Assembly: GCA_934533075.1 (NCBI GenBank)
Contig: CAKTBJ010000001.1
Span: 124,001 to 188,000, forward strand
Direction of reading: 5' to 3'
From: an uncultured Paracoccus sp.
GTDB lineage: Bacteria; Pseudomonadota; Alphaproteobacteria; Rhodobacterales; Rhodobacteraceae
DNA length: 64,000 nt
Both the position numbers and the translations under genes were made by a program. The notes below the pieces were generated by a model, which was given only the letters and a program-made list of their open reading frames with translations, did not search any database and was not told the DNA's origin. Positions 36,461 to 46,729 of this stretch are shown piece by piece; positions within the stretch are counted from its first letter, which is position 1, and each line of letters begins with the position of its first letter.

Positions 36461-37642
36461 ATGCCTTTCATCTGGCTTTTGCCGATCCTGCTGGCGCTGG
36501 CCTGCCTGGGCTGGGCGCTTGGCCTTTGGCGTGCGCGCGCCGTGGTGGGGGGCCGGACCAGCCGCCTGCATTCGCGCCCGCCCTATCACGCGGCGATGGT
36601 CGCGCTGGCCACCGCGCTGCCGCCTCTGGCGCTGGCGATCCTGTGGGGCCTGCTGGCCGGCAAGGCGCCGCCCGCGCTGGTGCTGCTGGGTCTGGCGCTG
36701 GCCGGCATGGCGCTGGCCGCCAGCCGCATTGCCCCGGATCTCCGCGCCCGCAACCATGTCGAGCAGGCGATTCGCGCCGGCCTTCTGGCCTGCTCGCTGA
36801 TCGCCATCGCCACCACCGCCGGCATCGTGCTGTCGCTGGTGTTCGAGAGCGCCCACTTCTTCCGCCTTTACCCGTGGCACGATTTCCTGTTCGGCACGAC
36901 CTGGCTGCCCGCCTTTTCCGGCGGGTCGGAGCTGGGCATCCTGCCGCTGCTGTGGGGGACGCTGTATATCTCGGCCATCGCGCTGGCCTTCGCCGTGCCG
37001 GTCGGGCTGATGGCGGCGATCTACATGGCCGATTACGCATCCCCCCGCATCCGCGGCATGGTCAAGCCGCTGATCGAGGTGCTGGCCGGCATCCCGACCA
37101 TCGTTTACGGCCTGTTCGCGCTGATGACCGTGGGGCCGCTGCTGCGCGACTGGGTGGCAAGGCCCACCGGGTTGGGCGAATCCAGCTCGTCCGTGCTGAC
37201 CGCCGGGCTGGTGATGGGGGTCATGCTGATCCCCTTCGTCAGCTCGCTGTCCGATGACATCATCAACGCCGTGCCGCAGTCCTTGCGCGACGGCAGCCTC
37301 GGGCTGGGCGCGACCAGCAGCGAGACCATCCGCAAGGTGGTCATCCCCGCTGCGCTGCCCGGCATCGTCGGCGCCGTGCTGCTGGCCGCCAGCCGCGCCA
37401 TCGGCGAGACCATGATCGTCGTGCTGGGCGCCGGCGCGATGGCCCGCATCAGCCCCAACCCGTTCGAGGCCATGACCACGATCACCGTGAAAATCGTCGG
37501 GCAGCTGACCGGCGACAACGATTTCGCCTCGCCCGAGACGCTGGTGGCCTTCGCGCTGGGCCTGACGCTGTTCGTGCTGACCCTGGCGCTGAACGTCCTG
37601 GCGCTTTACATCACCCGCCGCTATCGGGAGCAATACGAATGA
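36461..37642 (+). CDS. pstC: Phosphate ABC transporter permease PstC
   Basis: Inner-membrane subunit of the Pst transporter. The 393-residue protein is longer than E. coli PstC (about 320) because of an extra N-terminal region with two or three membrane segments before the ABC-permease core. The core shows LPLLWGTLYISAIALAFAVPVGLMAAIYMADY, EVLAGIPTIVYGLFAL and the cytoplasmic EAA-like loop GLGATSSETIRKVVIPAALPGIVGA. It overlaps pstA by ATGA. Confidence 0.94.
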   Translation: MPFIWLLPILLALACLGWALGLWRARAVVGGRTSRLHSRPPYHAAMVALATALPPLALAILWGLLAGKAPPALVLLGLALAGMALAASRIAPDLRARNHVEQAIRAGLLACSLIAIATTAGIVLSLVFESAHFFRLYPWHDFLFGTTWLPAFSGGSELGILPLLWGTLYISAIALAFAVPVGLMAAIYMADYASPRIRGMVKPLIEVLAGIPTIVYGLFALMTVGPLLRDWVARPTGLGESSSSVLTAGLVMGVMLIPFVSSLSDDIINAVPQSLRDGSLGLGATSSETIRKVVIPAALPGIVGAVLLAASRAIGETMIVVLGAGAMARISPNPFEAMTTITVKIVGQLTGDNDFASPETLVAFALGLTLFVLTLALNVLALYITRRYREQYE

Positions 37643-38943
37643 GTCGCCCCTCGCTGCTGGTGCCCGATCCGCGCACCCGCGCCCGCAATCGCGCCGAGGC
37701 CCGCTTCCGCGCCTATGGCGTCGGCGCGATCGTCATCGCCCTGATGGCGCTGTGCTTTCTGCTGGCGACGGTGCTGCGCGACGGCGTGTCGGGCTTTTAC
37801 CAGACCTATGCCGAAATCCCGGTGCATCTGGATGCCGAACGGCTGGACCCCAACGGCGCCCGCGATCCCGCCGACCTGCGCAAGGTCACCACCATCGGCT
37901 ACAACCGGCTGCTGGCCGGGGCGCTGGCCGGTTGGGTGACCGAGAATCAGCCGGGTATCGAGGGGCTGACCGACAGCGACCTCAGCCGCTTCTTCTCGAA
38001 CCGGGCCGGGGTGGTGCTGCGGGATCGGGTGCTGGCCGATCCCGGCCTGATCGGCCAGACCGTGACCCTGCCGCTGCTGACCTCCTCGCGCGTCGACGGG
38101 GTGTTCAAGGGCCGGGTCACGGCGGAATCCGCCGCGCGCGATTCGCGGACCTCGCCGGCGCAGGTGGCGCTGGCGCAGGCGATGCGCGACCAGGGCGCGC
38201 TGGACACGCGGTTCAACTGGGCCTTCCTGACCGCGCTGGACGGCGCCGACGACCAGGCCGAGACGGCCGGCCTCGGCACGGCGATCATCGGCTCGGCCTA
38301 TATGATGGCGGTGGTGCTGGCGCTGGCTTTGCCCATCGGCGTGGCGGCGTCCATCTATCTGGAAGAATTTGCACCGAAAAACCGGCTGACCGACGTGATC
38401 GAGGTCAATATCGCCAACCTCGCGGCGGTGCCTTCCATCGTGTTCGGCATCCTCGGGCTGGCGGTGTTCATCAATCTGGTGGGCCTGCCGCGATCCGCCC
38501 CCATCGTCGGCGGGCTGGTGCTGGTGCTGATGACCCTGCCCACCATCATCATCACCACCCGCGCGGCGCTGAAATCGGTGCCGCCCAGCATCCGCGACGC
38601 GGCGCTGGGGGTCGGGGCCTCGCGCATGCAGGTGGTCTTCCACCATGTGCTGCCCTTGGCGATGCCCGGCATCCTGACCGGCACCATCATCGGGCTGGCG
38701 CAGGCCCTGGGCGAGACCGCGCCCCTGCTGCTGATCGGCATGGTGGCCTTCGTGCCCTCCTACCCGGAGAGCGTGATGCAGCCCGCCACCGCCCTGCCGG
38801 TGCAGGTCTATCGCTGGACCCAGCAGGCCGACCCCGCCTTCTTCGAGCGCGCCTCGGCCGCGATCATCGTGCTGCTGGCCTTCCTCATGTGCATGAATTT
38901 GCTGGCCATCTGGCTGCGCCGCCGCTTTGAACGGCGCTGGTAA
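37639..38943 (+). CDS. pstA: Phosphate ABC transporter permease PstA
   Basis: Second membrane subunit of the Pst transporter. The 434-residue length exceeds the 280-300 of E. coli PstA owing to a large periplasmic N-terminal insert (about residues 60-200) found in alphaproteobacterial PstA. The core contains [15 protein letters not shown] and the loop [21 protein letters not shown]. Coupled to pstC by a 4-bp overlap. Confidence 0.94.
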   Translation: MSRPSLLVPDPRTRARNRAEARFRAYGVGAIVIALMALCFLLATVLRDGVSGFYQTYAEIPVHLDAERLDPNGARDPADLRKVTTIGYNRLLAGALAGWVTENQPGIEGLTDSDLSRFFSNRAGVVLRDRVLADPGLIGQTVTLPLLTSSRVDGVFKGRVTAESAARDSRTSPAQVALAQAMRDQGALDTRFNWAFLTALDGADDQAETAGLGTAIIGSAYMMAVVLALALPIGVAASIYLEEFAPKNRLTDVIEVNIANLAAVPSIVFGILGLAVFINLVGLPRSAPIVGGLVLVLMTLPTIIITTRAALKSVPPSIRDAALGVGASRMQVVFHHVLPLAMPGILTGTIIGLAQALGETAPLLLIGMVAFVPSYPESVMQPATALPVQVYRWTQQADPAFFERASAAIIVLLAFLMCMNLLAIWLRRRFERRW

Positions 38944-38959
38944 GACAAGGACAAGACCC

Positions 38960-39724
38960 ATGACCCCGGAAACCAAGGTCAGCGCCCGCGCCGTTCAGGT
39001 CTGGTATGGCGAGAAACAGGCCATCCGCGACGTGGATATCGACATCCGGAACCAGACCGTGACCGCCTTCATCGGCCCCTCGGGCTGCGGGAAGTCCACC
39101 TTCCTGCGCTGCCTGAACCGGATGAACGACACGGTGCCTTCGGCGCGAATCGCCGGGCAGATCCTGCTGGACGGCGAGGACATCTACGACCGCCGCGTGG
39201 ACCCGGTGCAGTTGCGCGCCCGCGTCGGCATGGTGTTCCAGAAGCCGAACCCCTTCCCGAAGTCGATCTACGACAACGTGGCCTATGGTCCCCGCATCCA
39301 CGGCCTTGTCCGCAACCGGGCCGAGACCGACGAGGTGGTGGAAATCGCCCTGCGCGGCGCCGCATTGTGGGATGACGTGAAGGACCGGCTGCACGAATCG
39401 GGCACCGGCCTGTCGGGCGGCCAGCAGCAGCGGCTTTGCATCGCCCGCGCCGTGGCCACCCGCCCCGAAGTGCTGCTGATGGACGAGCCTTGCAGCGCGC
39501 TCGACCCCATCGCCACCAGCCAGATCGAGGAGCTGATCGACCAGTTGCGCGCCGAGTTCGCGGTGGTCATCGTGACGCACTCGATGCAGCAGGCGGCGCG
39601 GGTCAGCCAACGCACGGCTTTCTTCCATCTGGGCAATCTGGTGGAATTCGGCGAGACCGACGACATCTTCACCAATCCGCGCGATCCGCGCACGGAAAGC
39701 TATATCTCGGGCCGCATCGGCTGA
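38960..39724 (+). CDS. pstB: Phosphate ABC transporter ATPase PstB
   Basis: Cytoplasmic ATPase that powers phosphate uptake. The 254-residue chain has Walker [14 protein letters not shown], the Q-loop [18 protein letters not shown] signature [14 protein letters not shown], Walker [14 protein letters not shown] and the H-loop [10 protein letters not shown]. The ATG at 38960 gives the family start; the open frame upstream is not conserved. Confidence 0.97.
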   Translation: MTPETKVSARAVQVWYGEKQAIRDVDIDIRNQTVTAFIGPSGCGKSTFLRCLNRMNDTVPSARIAGQILLDGEDIYDRRVDPVQLRARVGMVFQKPNPFPKSIYDNVAYGPRIHGLVRNRAETDEVVEIALRGAALWDDVKDRLHESGTGLSGGQQQRLCIARAVATRPEVLLMDEPCSALDPIATSQIEELIDQLRAEFAVVIVTHSMQQAARVSQRTAFFHLGNLVEFGETDDIFTNPRDPRTESYISGRIG

Positions 39725-39739
39725 GCGCAGGAGCGTATC

Positions 39740-40453
39740 ATGTCCCCCAAAGACCCCCATATCATGACCGCCTTCGACCGCGACCTGGATTCCGTGCAGG
39801 CGCTGGTGCTGAAGATGGGCGGCATGGTCGAGGCCGCCATCGTCGAATCCGCGCAGGCGCTGGAGCATCGCGACAGCGACCTTGCCGATGCGGTGCGCGA
39901 CCGCGACCGCGCCATCGACGCGCTGGAGATGCAGATCAACACCGAGGCCGCGCGCATCATCGCCATCCGCGCGCCGCGCGCCACCGACATGCGCATGGTG
40001 CTGTCGATCATCAAGATCGCCGGCTCGCTGGAGCGGGTGGGCGACTACGCCAAGAACAACGCCCGGCGCAGTCAGGTGCTGACGGGCATGCCGGTGATCG
40101 AGGGCGCGGCGCCCGCCATCCGCCGCATGTCGCTGGCGGTCGAGCGGATGGTGCGCGACGCGCTGGACAGCCATATCCGCCGCGATGCCGAGCTGGCCGA
40201 GGATGTGCGCCTGCGCGATCTGGAAGTCGACCAGATGTATAACGCCCTGTTCCGCGAGTTCCTGACCTACATGATGGAGGACCCGCGCAACATCACCGCC
40301 TGCATGCACCTGCATTTCATCGCCAAGAACATCGAGCGCATGGGCGACCATGCCACCGCCATCGCCGAGCAGGTGATCTATCTGGTGCAGGGCGAGCTGC
40401 CCGATGAGCCGCGCCCGAAAAGCAGCTCGGTCGCGCGGGACGACGGGCAATGA
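39740..40453 (+). CDS. phoU: Phosphate signalling protein PhoU
   Basis: Peripheral membrane regulator that represses Pho signalling when phosphate is plentiful and tunes PstB. The 237-residue protein shows two three-helix PhoU repeats with metal-binding acidic motifs (ERVGDYAKNNARRS and ERMGDHATAIAEQV). It starts 15 bp after pstB and overlaps phoB by ATGA. Confidence 0.96.
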   Translation: MSPKDPHIMTAFDRDLDSVQALVLKMGGMVEAAIVESAQALEHRDSDLADAVRDRDRAIDALEMQINTEAARIIAIRAPRATDMRMVLSIIKIAGSLERVGDYAKNNARRSQVLTGMPVIEGAAPAIRRMSLAVERMVRDALDSHIRRDAELAEDVRLRDLEVDQMYNALFREFLTYMMEDPRNITACMHLHFIAKNIERMGDHATAIAEQVIYLVQGELPDEPRPKSSSVARDDGQ

Positions 40454-41139
40454 CGGCGCTGACCCCCCGCGTTCTGGTGGTCGAGGACGAGGGCGCCCAG
40501 CGCGAGATGCTGCGCTATAACCTCGAAGCCGAAGGCTTCTCGGTCCGCGTGGCCGAGGATGGCGACGAGGCCCTGCTGATGCTGGCCGAGGAGGCGCCCG
40601 ACGTGATCGTGCTGGACTGGATGCTGCCGCATGTCTCCGGCATCGAGATCTGCCGGCGCATCAAGTCCGATCCGCGCAGCCGCGCGATCCCGGTGGTGAT
40701 GCTGTCGGCGCGCGGCGACGAGACCGACCGCGTGCGCGGGCTGGAGACCGGCGCCGACGATTACGTGGTGAAGCCCTATTCGGTGAACGAGCTGATCGCC
40801 CGGCTGCGCACCCAGCTGCGCCGGGTCCGGCCCGCGACGCTGGGCGAAAAGCTGGTGCATGAGGACATTATCCTCGACCCGCTGGAGCATCGCGTGCATC
40901 GCGGCGCCCATACGCTGCATCTCGGTCCCACCGAGTTCCGCCTGCTGGCCACTTTGATGGAGCGCCCCGGCCGGGTCTGGACGCGCGAGCAGTTGCTGGA
41001 TCGGGTCTGGGGCCGCGACATCCATGTGGACATGCGCACCATCGACGTGCATGTGGGCCGGCTGCGCAAGGCGCTGATGGCCCACGGCGCCGCCGACCCG
41101 ATCCGCACCGTGCGCGGCGCGGGCTATTCGCTGGGCTAG
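40450..41139 (+). CDS. phoB: Phosphate response regulator PhoB
   Basis: OmpR-type activator of the phosphate regulon. The 229-residue protein has receiver motifs VVEDEG, VIVLDWMLPHVSG with the phospho-Asp, VMLSARGDE and VVKPYS, then a winged helix (LGPTEFRLLATLMERPGRVWTREQLLDRVWG, TIDVHVGRLRKAL). No phoR kinase gene is adjacent; clpB occupies the place upstream of pstS. The stop shares a CTAG with the convergent FAH-family gene. Confidence 0.95.
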   Translation: MTALTPRVLVVEDEGAQREMLRYNLEAEGFSVRVAEDGDEALLMLAEEAPDVIVLDWMLPHVSGIEICRRIKSDPRSRAIPVVMLSARGDETDRVRGLETGADDYVVKPYSVNELIARLRTQLRRVRPATLGEKLVHEDIILDPLEHRVHRGAHTLHLGPTEFRLLATLMERPGRVWTREQLLDRVWGRDIHVDMRTIDVHVGRLRKALMAHGAADPIRTVRGAGYSLG

Positions 41140-41810
41140 ACGATCCGCGCCTCCAGCACCGGCAGGCCCTCGACCTCGGCGCTGATGCTGTCGCCGCGGG
41201 TCAGGGCGGCCACGCCGGCGGGGGTGCCGGTCATCACCAGATCGCCCGGCCCGATGTCGTAGAGCGTGGCCAGGAAGGCGATCAGCTCGCCCTCGTCGAA
41301 GATCATGTCCGACAGTCGCCCCTGCTGGCGCGGCGTGCCGTTGACCTTGAGGCCGATCCCCGGCCCGGCGGGCGCGCGCGACAGCGGTGCGATGATCGCG
41401 GCATGGTCGAAATCCTTGGCCACGTCCCAGGGCCGGCGCTTGTCCTTGGCCACCGCCTGAAGGTCGCGCCGGGTCAGGTCCAGCCCCACGGCGCGGGCGA
41501 TGACGGCCTGCGCCGCCTCGGCGGGGGCGGTGCCGGCGGGGACGGGCCGGCCGATGGCGAGGACCAGCTCGACCTCGTGATGCAGGTCCTCGGTGCCGGG
41601 CGGGAAGGGAATGTCGCCCGGCGCGCTCAGCGACAGGGGGGTTTTCGTGAAGAAGAACGGCGCGCTGCGGTCGACGGCATTGCCCATCTCGGCGGCGTGC
41701 TCGGCATAGTTGCGGCCGATGCAGAAGATGCGCCGCACCGGAAACAGGGCCGATTCGCCCGTAATCGGCAGGGCGGCTTGCGGTTCGGGCGGGAAAACAT
41801 AGTCGGTCAC
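41136..41810 (-). CDS. Fumarylacetoacetate hydrolase family protein
   Basis: A 224-residue FAH-superfamily protein (YcgM/FahA-like), related to acylpyruvate and 2-oxo-hept-3-ene-dioate hydrolases or decarboxylases. It shows ICIGRNYAEHAAEMG, FTKTPLSLS, the metal-binding HHEVELVLAIGR and KDFDHAAIIAPLS. Mg/Mn-dependent C-C bond cleavage is expected; the substrate is unknown. It overlaps phoB tail-to-tail by 4 bp. The 490-bp region upstream holds no other gene. Confidence 0.9.
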   Translation of the reverse strand: MTDYVFPPEPQAALPITGESALFPVRRIFCIGRNYAEHAAEMGNAVDRSAPFFFTKTPLSLSAPGDIPFPPGTEDLHHEVELVLAIGRPVPAGTAPAEAAQAVIARAVGLDLTRRDLQAVAKDKRRPWDVAKDFDHAAIIAPLSRAPAGPGIGLKVNGTPRQQGRLSDMIFDEGELIAFLATLYDIGPGDLVMTGTPAGVAALTRGDSISAEVEGLPVLEARIV

Positions 41811-42302
41811 GCGGGGTTCCTCCGGCTGCTTGGCCCCATATCAGGGCGCCTGTGGCGGCTTGTCCAGCCTGCGGCGCGGTTATTGTCGGCGTGGATGAAG
41901 GCCGGTGTCCGGGGCTGGCGGGTCGCTTGCCGGTCGTCTTGCGGATCGCGCGGTCCCGGACGGTGTTCCGTCTCGTGACGGCTGATCGACCCGGCCCGGC
42001 TTTGCCGCCACCCATGCCGGGGCGCCACGACCTCCGGTCGCGGGATTGTGGCCCGCTTGCCGCCTGCGCCGGAGGCCGCGCGGTCCGCCATGCGGCATCG
42101 GCTTGCCTGCCCGTCATGCCGGAAGCCGGCCGAAGGGACGAACAGGGCCTGCCCTTGCCTGCGACCTGCCCGCCGACTGCCGAGGGGATCATGCAATCCC
42201 GGACGAAATTGCCTTCCGACCGCTGCCCCGCCAGCTCCCGCCGGCTGTATCCGAAGCCATGCCGGGGCGGATTGTGGGGGCGGGCGCATCGGGCGGTGCG
42301 AT
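41811..42302. other. Non-coding gap with short direct repeat
   Basis: I see no convincing gene in this roughly 490-bp gap between the FAH-family start and the petC terminator. Reading frames here are long only because of high GC. A 13-bp sequence CCATGCCGGGGCG occurs twice (42012-42024 and 42257-42269), each followed by a GATTGTGG within about 30 bp. It must contain the FAH promoter; an untranslated RNA is possible but unproven. Confidence 0.5.
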
Positions 42303-42331
42303 AAAAAAGGGCGCCCGAGGGGCGCCCTTTT
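42303..42331 (-). terminator. Rho-independent terminator of petABC
   Basis: Read on the minus strand: an 11-bp stem (42321-42331 with 42305-42315) and 5-nt loop, followed by a T-run, beginning 17 bp after the petC stop. Confidence 0.9.
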
Positions 42332-42347
42332 ACCGGGTCGGGCCGGA

Positions 42348-43691
42348 TCAGCTCTCCTTGCGGGGATGCTTGATCGGCGACCACAGCTTCTTGTTGGTCA
42401 GGTAGAGCAGCACCGACAGCAGCAGCAGGAACAGCACGGCGACGGTGCCGACCTGCTTGCGCTGCATCATCTTCGGCTCGGCGGTCCACATCAGGAAGGC
42501 CGACACCTCCATCGAAAGGCTGTCCAGATCGTTCGGATGGCCGTCCTGGAACTCCACCGATTCGTCGTCCAGCGGCGGGGGCATGGCGATCCAGCCGCCG
42601 GGGAAGGCGGTGTTGCCGTAGAAGGTCGTGCCAGCCTCCTCCTTGGTCTCGCCGGTATAGCCGGTAAGGACCGCGTGGATGTATTCCGGCCCGCCGATGC
42701 CGCGCAGCAGCTGGTTGATGCCGGTGCCGTAAGGACCGTGGAAGCCGGCGCGGGCCTTGGCCATCAGCGACAGGTCCGGTCCCATCCCGTCCTGGAACGG
42801 AACATGGGGGAAGTTGTCCGACGGCTCGCGCGGAACATCGTCGCCGGTTTCCGGGTCCACCTTGGTGAACTCGGCCGCATAGGCGCGCACCTGGTCCTCG
42901 GGCAGGCCGGGACCGGTGGCGTCGCCCAGCGTGCGCAGCGGGACATATTGCAGCCCGTGGCAGGCGGCGCAGATTTCCGTATAGACCTGCAACCCGCGCT
43001 GAAGCTGGTGCTGGTCATAGGCGCCGAACGGCCCCTCGAAGCTGAAGGCCACGTCGTCGACATGCACGTCATGCGAGCCGCTATCGGCATGGGCCTCCTC
43101 GCCCCCGGCCTCGGCATGGGCTTCCTCGGCCTCGCCCTCGGTCCCGGCGGCCTCGTCGCTTGCTTCCGCCTCATCATCGGCGGCAGCCTCGTCTGCGGCT
43201 TCGTCTGCGGTGGTTTCTTCGGCAGCTCCCTCATCGGTGGCTTCCGCCTCCCCCGCGGGGGCTTCCTCGGCGGCCTCGTCCGTCGCCTCCCCGGCGGCCT
43301 CGTCGCCCGTGGCGTCCTCGGCGGCGGCTTCTTCGGCCCCGTCCTCGGTCGCCTCGTCGGCGGCGGGTTCGCCGGCCTCGGCTTCGTCAGACTCCGGGGC
43401 TGCCTCTTCCGCCGTCTCGGCCGGTGCCTCGGTGGCTTCCGCCTCGGTCGCCTCGGCCTCGTCCGCGGCCGGTTCCCCGGCTGCGGTCTCGTCGGTGGCC
43501 TCGCCCTCGGCGGTCAGGGTCTGCCGGCTGCCGTCGGGATTGACCACATAGGTCGTTCCCGATTCGGGGGCCGTCACCGCGGCGGCGTCGGGCTGGGCCA
43601 GCGGCACGGTCTGCCTGTCCTGGGCCACGGCCCCGCCTGCGGCAAGGGTCAGCGCAGCAACCGCCGTCAGTGTCTTGATGGTCGGAGTCAT
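42348..43691 (-). CDS. petC: Cytochrome c1 with acidic Ala/Glu-rich region
   Basis: Haem subunit of the cytochrome bc1 complex, passing electrons to soluble or membrane cytochrome c. The 447-residue protein has a signal peptide ([17 protein letters not shown]) and then an Ala/Glu/Asp-rich low-complexity region over about residues 60-205. The catalytic domain follows with CAACH near residue 240, IAMPPPLDD with the Met ligand, and one C-terminal membrane anchor ([15 protein letters not shown]). The acidic insert is known in Paracoccus cytochrome c1, whose length is near 450. Third gene of petABC. Confidence 0.97.
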   Translation of the reverse strand: MTPTIKTLTAVAALTLAAGGAVAQDRQTVPLAQPDAAAVTAPESGTTYVVNPDGSRQTLTAEGEATDETAAGEPAADEAEATEAEATEAPAETAEEAAPESDEAEAGEPAADEATEDGAEEAAAEDATGDEAAGEATDEAAEEAPAGEAEATDEGAAEETTADEAADEAAADDEAEASDEAAGTEGEAEEAHAEAGGEEAHADSGSHDVHVDDVAFSFEGPFGAYDQHQLQRGLQVYTEICAACHGLQYVPLRTLGDATGPGLPEDQVRAYAAEFTKVDPETGDDVPREPSDNFPHVPFQDGMGPDLSLMAKARAGFHGPYGTGINQLLRGIGGPEYIHAVLTGYTGETKEEAGTTFYGNTAFPGGWIAMPPPLDDESVEFQDGHPNDLDSLSMEVSAFLMWTAEPKMMQRKQVGTVAVLFLLLLSVLLYLTNKKLWSPIKHPRKES

Positions 43692-43702
43692 CGGTGTCTC
43701 CC

Positions 43703-45019
43703 TCACTCGGCGGAATGCGTGTTGTAATGGGCGGCGAAGTCTTCCTCGATGGTCGCCGGCATCGGCGACGGCTTTTCGACCAGCCCCAGGATGGGCAGGA
43801 TCACGAGGAAATAGGCGAACCAGTAGGCCGAGCCGGCAAGGGCGATATAGGGATAGATCCCCTCGGCCGGCATGGCGCCCACCCACATCAGCACCACGAA
43901 GTCGATGGCCAGCAGCGCGAACCACCACTTGAACACCGGGCGGAACCGGCCCGAGCGCACCCGCGACGTATCCAGCCACGGCACCAGCGCCATCACGATG
44001 ATCGCGCCGAACATCGCCAGCACGCCGAAGAACTTGGCGTCCACGATGCCGAAGGTGACGAAGTTCACCGCCTGCACCAGCCACACGTCGGCGGTGAAGG
44101 CGCGCAGGATCGCGTAGAAGGGCAGGAAATACCATTCCGGCACGATATGCGCGGGCGTCGCCAGGGCGTTGGCCTCGATATAGTTGTCGGGGTGGCCCAG
44201 ATAGTTCGGCATGAAGCCCACCACCGCGAAGAACAGCACCAGCACCACGGCCAGCGCGAACAGGTCCTTGATCACGAAATAGGGCCAGAAGGGCAGGGTG
44301 TCGGCCTCGGCCTCGGCGCGCGAGGTCCGGCGCACCTCGACGCCGGTCGGGTTGTTGTTGCCGGTGTGGTGGAAGGCCCAGATATGGACGATCACCAGCG
44401 CGGCGATGACGAAGGGCAGCAGGTAATGCAGCGCGAAGAAGCGGTTCAGCGTCGGGTTCTCGACCGCCGGGCCGCCCAGCAGCCAGGTCTGGATCGGCTC
44501 GCCCACGCCGGGGATGGCGCCGAACAGGCCGGTGATCACCGTGGCGCCCCAGAAGGACATCTGGCCCCAGGGCAGCACATAGCCCATGAAGGCGGTGGCC
44601 ATCATCAGCACATAGATCAGCATGCCGACGATCCAGGTGACCTCGCGCGGCGCCTTGTAGCTGCCGTAATAGAGGCCGCGGAAGATGTGGATATAGACCG
44701 CGAAGAAGAACAGCGAGGCGCCGTTCGCATGCAGATAGCGCAGCAGGTAGCCGCCGTTCACGTTGCGCATGATATGCTCGACGCGGGCGAAGGCGATCTC
44801 GCTGTTGGCGGCGTAATGCATGGCCAGCACGACGCCGGTGGCGATCATCAGCACCAGGCAGAAGGCCAGCACGATCCCCCAGATCCACATCCAGTTCAGG
44901 TTGCGGGGGGTGGGGATCACCAGGGTGTCGTAGACGAGCGACACGATCGGCAGCCGGCGGTGCAGCCAGCGTTCGAAGCCGGTGCGAGGCTCGTAATGGT
45001 CGTGGGGAATGCCCGACAT
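43703..45019 (-). CDS. petB: Cytochrome b of the bc1 complex
   Basis: Membrane core of the bc1 complex, holding haems bL and bH and both quinone sites. The 438-residue protein has eight membrane helices. Landmarks are NLNWMWIWG, the first haem helix [48 protein letters not shown], and the Qo-site [21 protein letters not shown] ribosome site precedes the ATG at 45019. It lies between the Rieske and cytochrome c1 genes. Confidence 0.98.
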   Translation of the reverse strand: MSGIPHDHYEPRTGFERWLHRRLPIVSLVYDTLVIPTPRNLNWMWIWGIVLAFCLVLMIATGVVLAMHYAANSEIAFARVEHIMRNVNGGYLLRYLHANGASLFFFAVYIHIFRGLYYGSYKAPREVTWIVGMLIYVLMMATAFMGYVLPWGQMSFWGATVITGLFGAIPGVGEPIQTWLLGGPAVENPTLNRFFALHYLLPFVIAALVIVHIWAFHHTGNNNPTGVEVRRTSRAEAEADTLPFWPYFVIKDLFALAVVLVLFFAVVGFMPNYLGHPDNYIEANALATPAHIVPEWYFLPFYAILRAFTADVWLVQAVNFVTFGIVDAKFFGVLAMFGAIIVMALVPWLDTSRVRSGRFRPVFKWWFALLAIDFVVLMWVGAMPAEGIYPYIALAGSAYWFAYFLVILPILGLVEKPSPMPATIEEDFAAHYNTHSAE

Positions 45020-45029
45020 GCTTGCCTCC

Positions 45030-45638
45030 TCAGCCCAGCTTGATGGTGGTGTCGTTCACGAAGGCCGCGACGGGAACCGGCAGGTTCGTCGGCGCGGGGC
45101 CTTTGCGGATACGGCCGGCGGTATCGTAATGGCTGCCGTGGCAGGGGCAGAACCAGCCGTCGTAGTCGCCCGCCCCGTCGCCGATCGGCACGCAGCCCAG
45201 ATGCGTGCAGACCCCGATCATCACCAGCCATTCGCCGGCCTCGTCGAGGGTGCGGTTCTGGTCCAGCGCCGGCTCGCCGGGCTTGTTGGCGTTCTCGGCG
45301 CTCTGGTCGATCAGCTGGTTCAGGCTGACCGCGCGGCCCTCCTCGATCTCCGCCTCGGTGCGGCGGCGGATGAAGACCGGCTTGCCCAGCCATTTCACCG
45401 TCAGCTGCGTCCCGACCGCCACGCTGCTGACATCGACCTGGATCGAGGCCAGCGCCTGCACGTCGGCCGACGGGTTCATCTGGTCCACCAGCGCCCAGCC
45501 GGCGGCGCCGGCCGCGACGGCGCCGGCACCGGCGGTTGCGTAATACAGGAAATCGCGTCGCGTGGCCTCATGCTGGCCATCGGGGCCGTTCCCGTGGCCG
45601 ATGGACCGGCCGCCTGCGTGTTCTTCTACGTTGGGCAC
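45030..45638 (-). CDS. petA: Rieske iron-sulfur subunit of bc1 complex
   Basis: 2Fe-2S subunit that takes electrons from quinol at the Qo site. The 202-residue protein has a Tat-type N-terminal anchor ([27 protein letters not shown]) and both cluster loops, [10 protein letters not shown] and CPCHGSHYD. The start is GTG at 45638; no upstream ATG exists, and GGAG lies before it. The N-terminal extension is about 12 residues longer than in P. denitrificans. First gene of petABC; its promoter lies in the 216-bp gap to radC. Confidence 0.96.
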   Translation of the reverse strand: MPNVEEHAGGRSIGHGNGPDGQHEATRRDFLYYATAGAGAVAAGAAGWALVDQMNPSADVQALASIQVDVSSVAVGTQLTVKWLGKPVFIRRRTEAEIEEGRAVSLNQLIDQSAENANKPGEPALDQNRTLDEAGEWLVMIGVCTHLGCVPIGDGAGDYDGWFCPCHGSHYDTAGRIRKGPAPTNLPVPVAAFVNDTTIKLG

Positions 45639-45854
45639 GGGTTGATACTCCAGTTCGGGTGCGGCCGGGCGGGCCGATACGACAAGTTGGGCCGCTGATT
45701 GCGCGACCCATCCGTTCGCGTTGTAGCGTTCAAGAAAGCGTCAGTCCAGCACCCCGACCCGCCCCAGGACGCGCAAATCGCCGCGCTTGCGCCATTTTTA
45801 TGGTGATCGAGGCGCGGCGGTCGCGCCGGTGCGCCCCGTTTCGCCGGCGGCGGG

Positions 45855-46646
45855 TCACAGCAGCCCGCCGGCGCGGAAGCTGGTTTCGCGCCCCTTGCCG
45901 ATGATCAGGTGGTCGTGGACGGTGACGCCCATCACCTCGGCGGCATGGGCGATGCGGGCGGTCATGGCGATGTCGGCCTCGCTGGGCGTCGGGTCGCCGG
46001 AGGGGTGATTGTGGACCAGAATCAAGGCGCTGGCATTCAGTTCCAGCGCGCGGCGCATGATCTCGCGCGGATAGACCGGGACGTGATCGACGGTGCCGCG
46101 CGCCAGTTCCTCGTCGGCGATCAGCACGTTCTTGCGGTCCAGATAGAGGCAGCGGAACTGCTCGACCTCGCCATGCGCCATCGCGGTGTGGCAGTAATCC
46201 AGCAGCGCGTCCCAGGACGACAGCACCGGCCGCTGCATCACCCGCGCCCGCGCCAGCCTTTGCGCGGCGGCGGCGACGATCATCAGCTCGCATGTCACGG
46301 CGGGGCCGACGCCCTCGACCTCGGCCAGCCGGGCGGGCGGCGCCGACAGCACCCGGTTGAAATCGCCGAAACGGTCCAGCAGCCGGCGGGCCAGCGGCTT
46401 CACGTCCTGGCGGGGGATGGCGCGGAACAGCACCAGCTCCAGCATCTCGTAATCCGGCAGGGCGGTGGCGCCGCCCTGCATGAAGCGTTCGCGCAGCCGG
46501 GCGCGGTGATCGGCGATATAGGAGGGCAGCCGCGTCTTGCCCGGCGGAAGCGGCACGGGCGCGGCCTCGTCGGTGGGCGACACCGCCGTGGCGGGGCCGG
46601 AAAACAGCGGCAGGGGGCCGTCCGAGAAGAGGCGATTCGGGTCCAT
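45855..46646 (-). CDS. radC: RadC/MPN-domain (JAMM) protein
   Basis: A 263-residue RadC-family protein. An N-terminal helix-hairpin-helix region (LAEVEGVGPAVTCELMIVAAA) precedes the MPN/JAMM metal-binding motif HNHPSGDPTPSEAD near residue 215. The once-proposed role in DNA repair is not established for the family. The extra N-terminal 40 residues are Pro-rich. It lies between dnaJ and petA in the same direction. Confidence 0.95.
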   Translation of the reverse strand: MDPNRLFSDGPLPLFSGPATAVSPTDEAAPVPLPPGKTRLPSYIADHRARLRERFMQGGATALPDYEMLELVLFRAIPRQDVKPLARRLLDRFGDFNRVLSAPPARLAEVEGVGPAVTCELMIVAAAAQRLARARVMQRPVLSSWDALLDYCHTAMAHGEVEQFRCLYLDRKNVLIADEELARGTVDHVPVYPREIMRRALELNASALILVHNHPSGDPTPSEADIAMTARIAHAAEVMGVTVHDHLIIGKGRETSFRAGGLL

Positions 46647-46729
46647 GCGCCGAGCGTTGCACGGCGGCGGTAAAGAAATCCCTAACGCGCGTCCGGCCTG
46701 CCGGGCGGCGGGCCGTCGCCGGTCCCGAA

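Noticed and set aside
43080-43515. Repetitive GC-rich tract as possible CRISPR or minisatellite
   Set aside because: The repeats are degenerate Ala/Glu/Asp codons within one reading frame, with no regular spacers.
42048-43727. Long rightward open frame (559 codons) opposite petC
   Set aside because: It is the complement of the Ala/Glu codon-rich cytochrome c1 sequence; the Gly/Leu/Val-rich translation has no domain and cytochrome c1 is certain.
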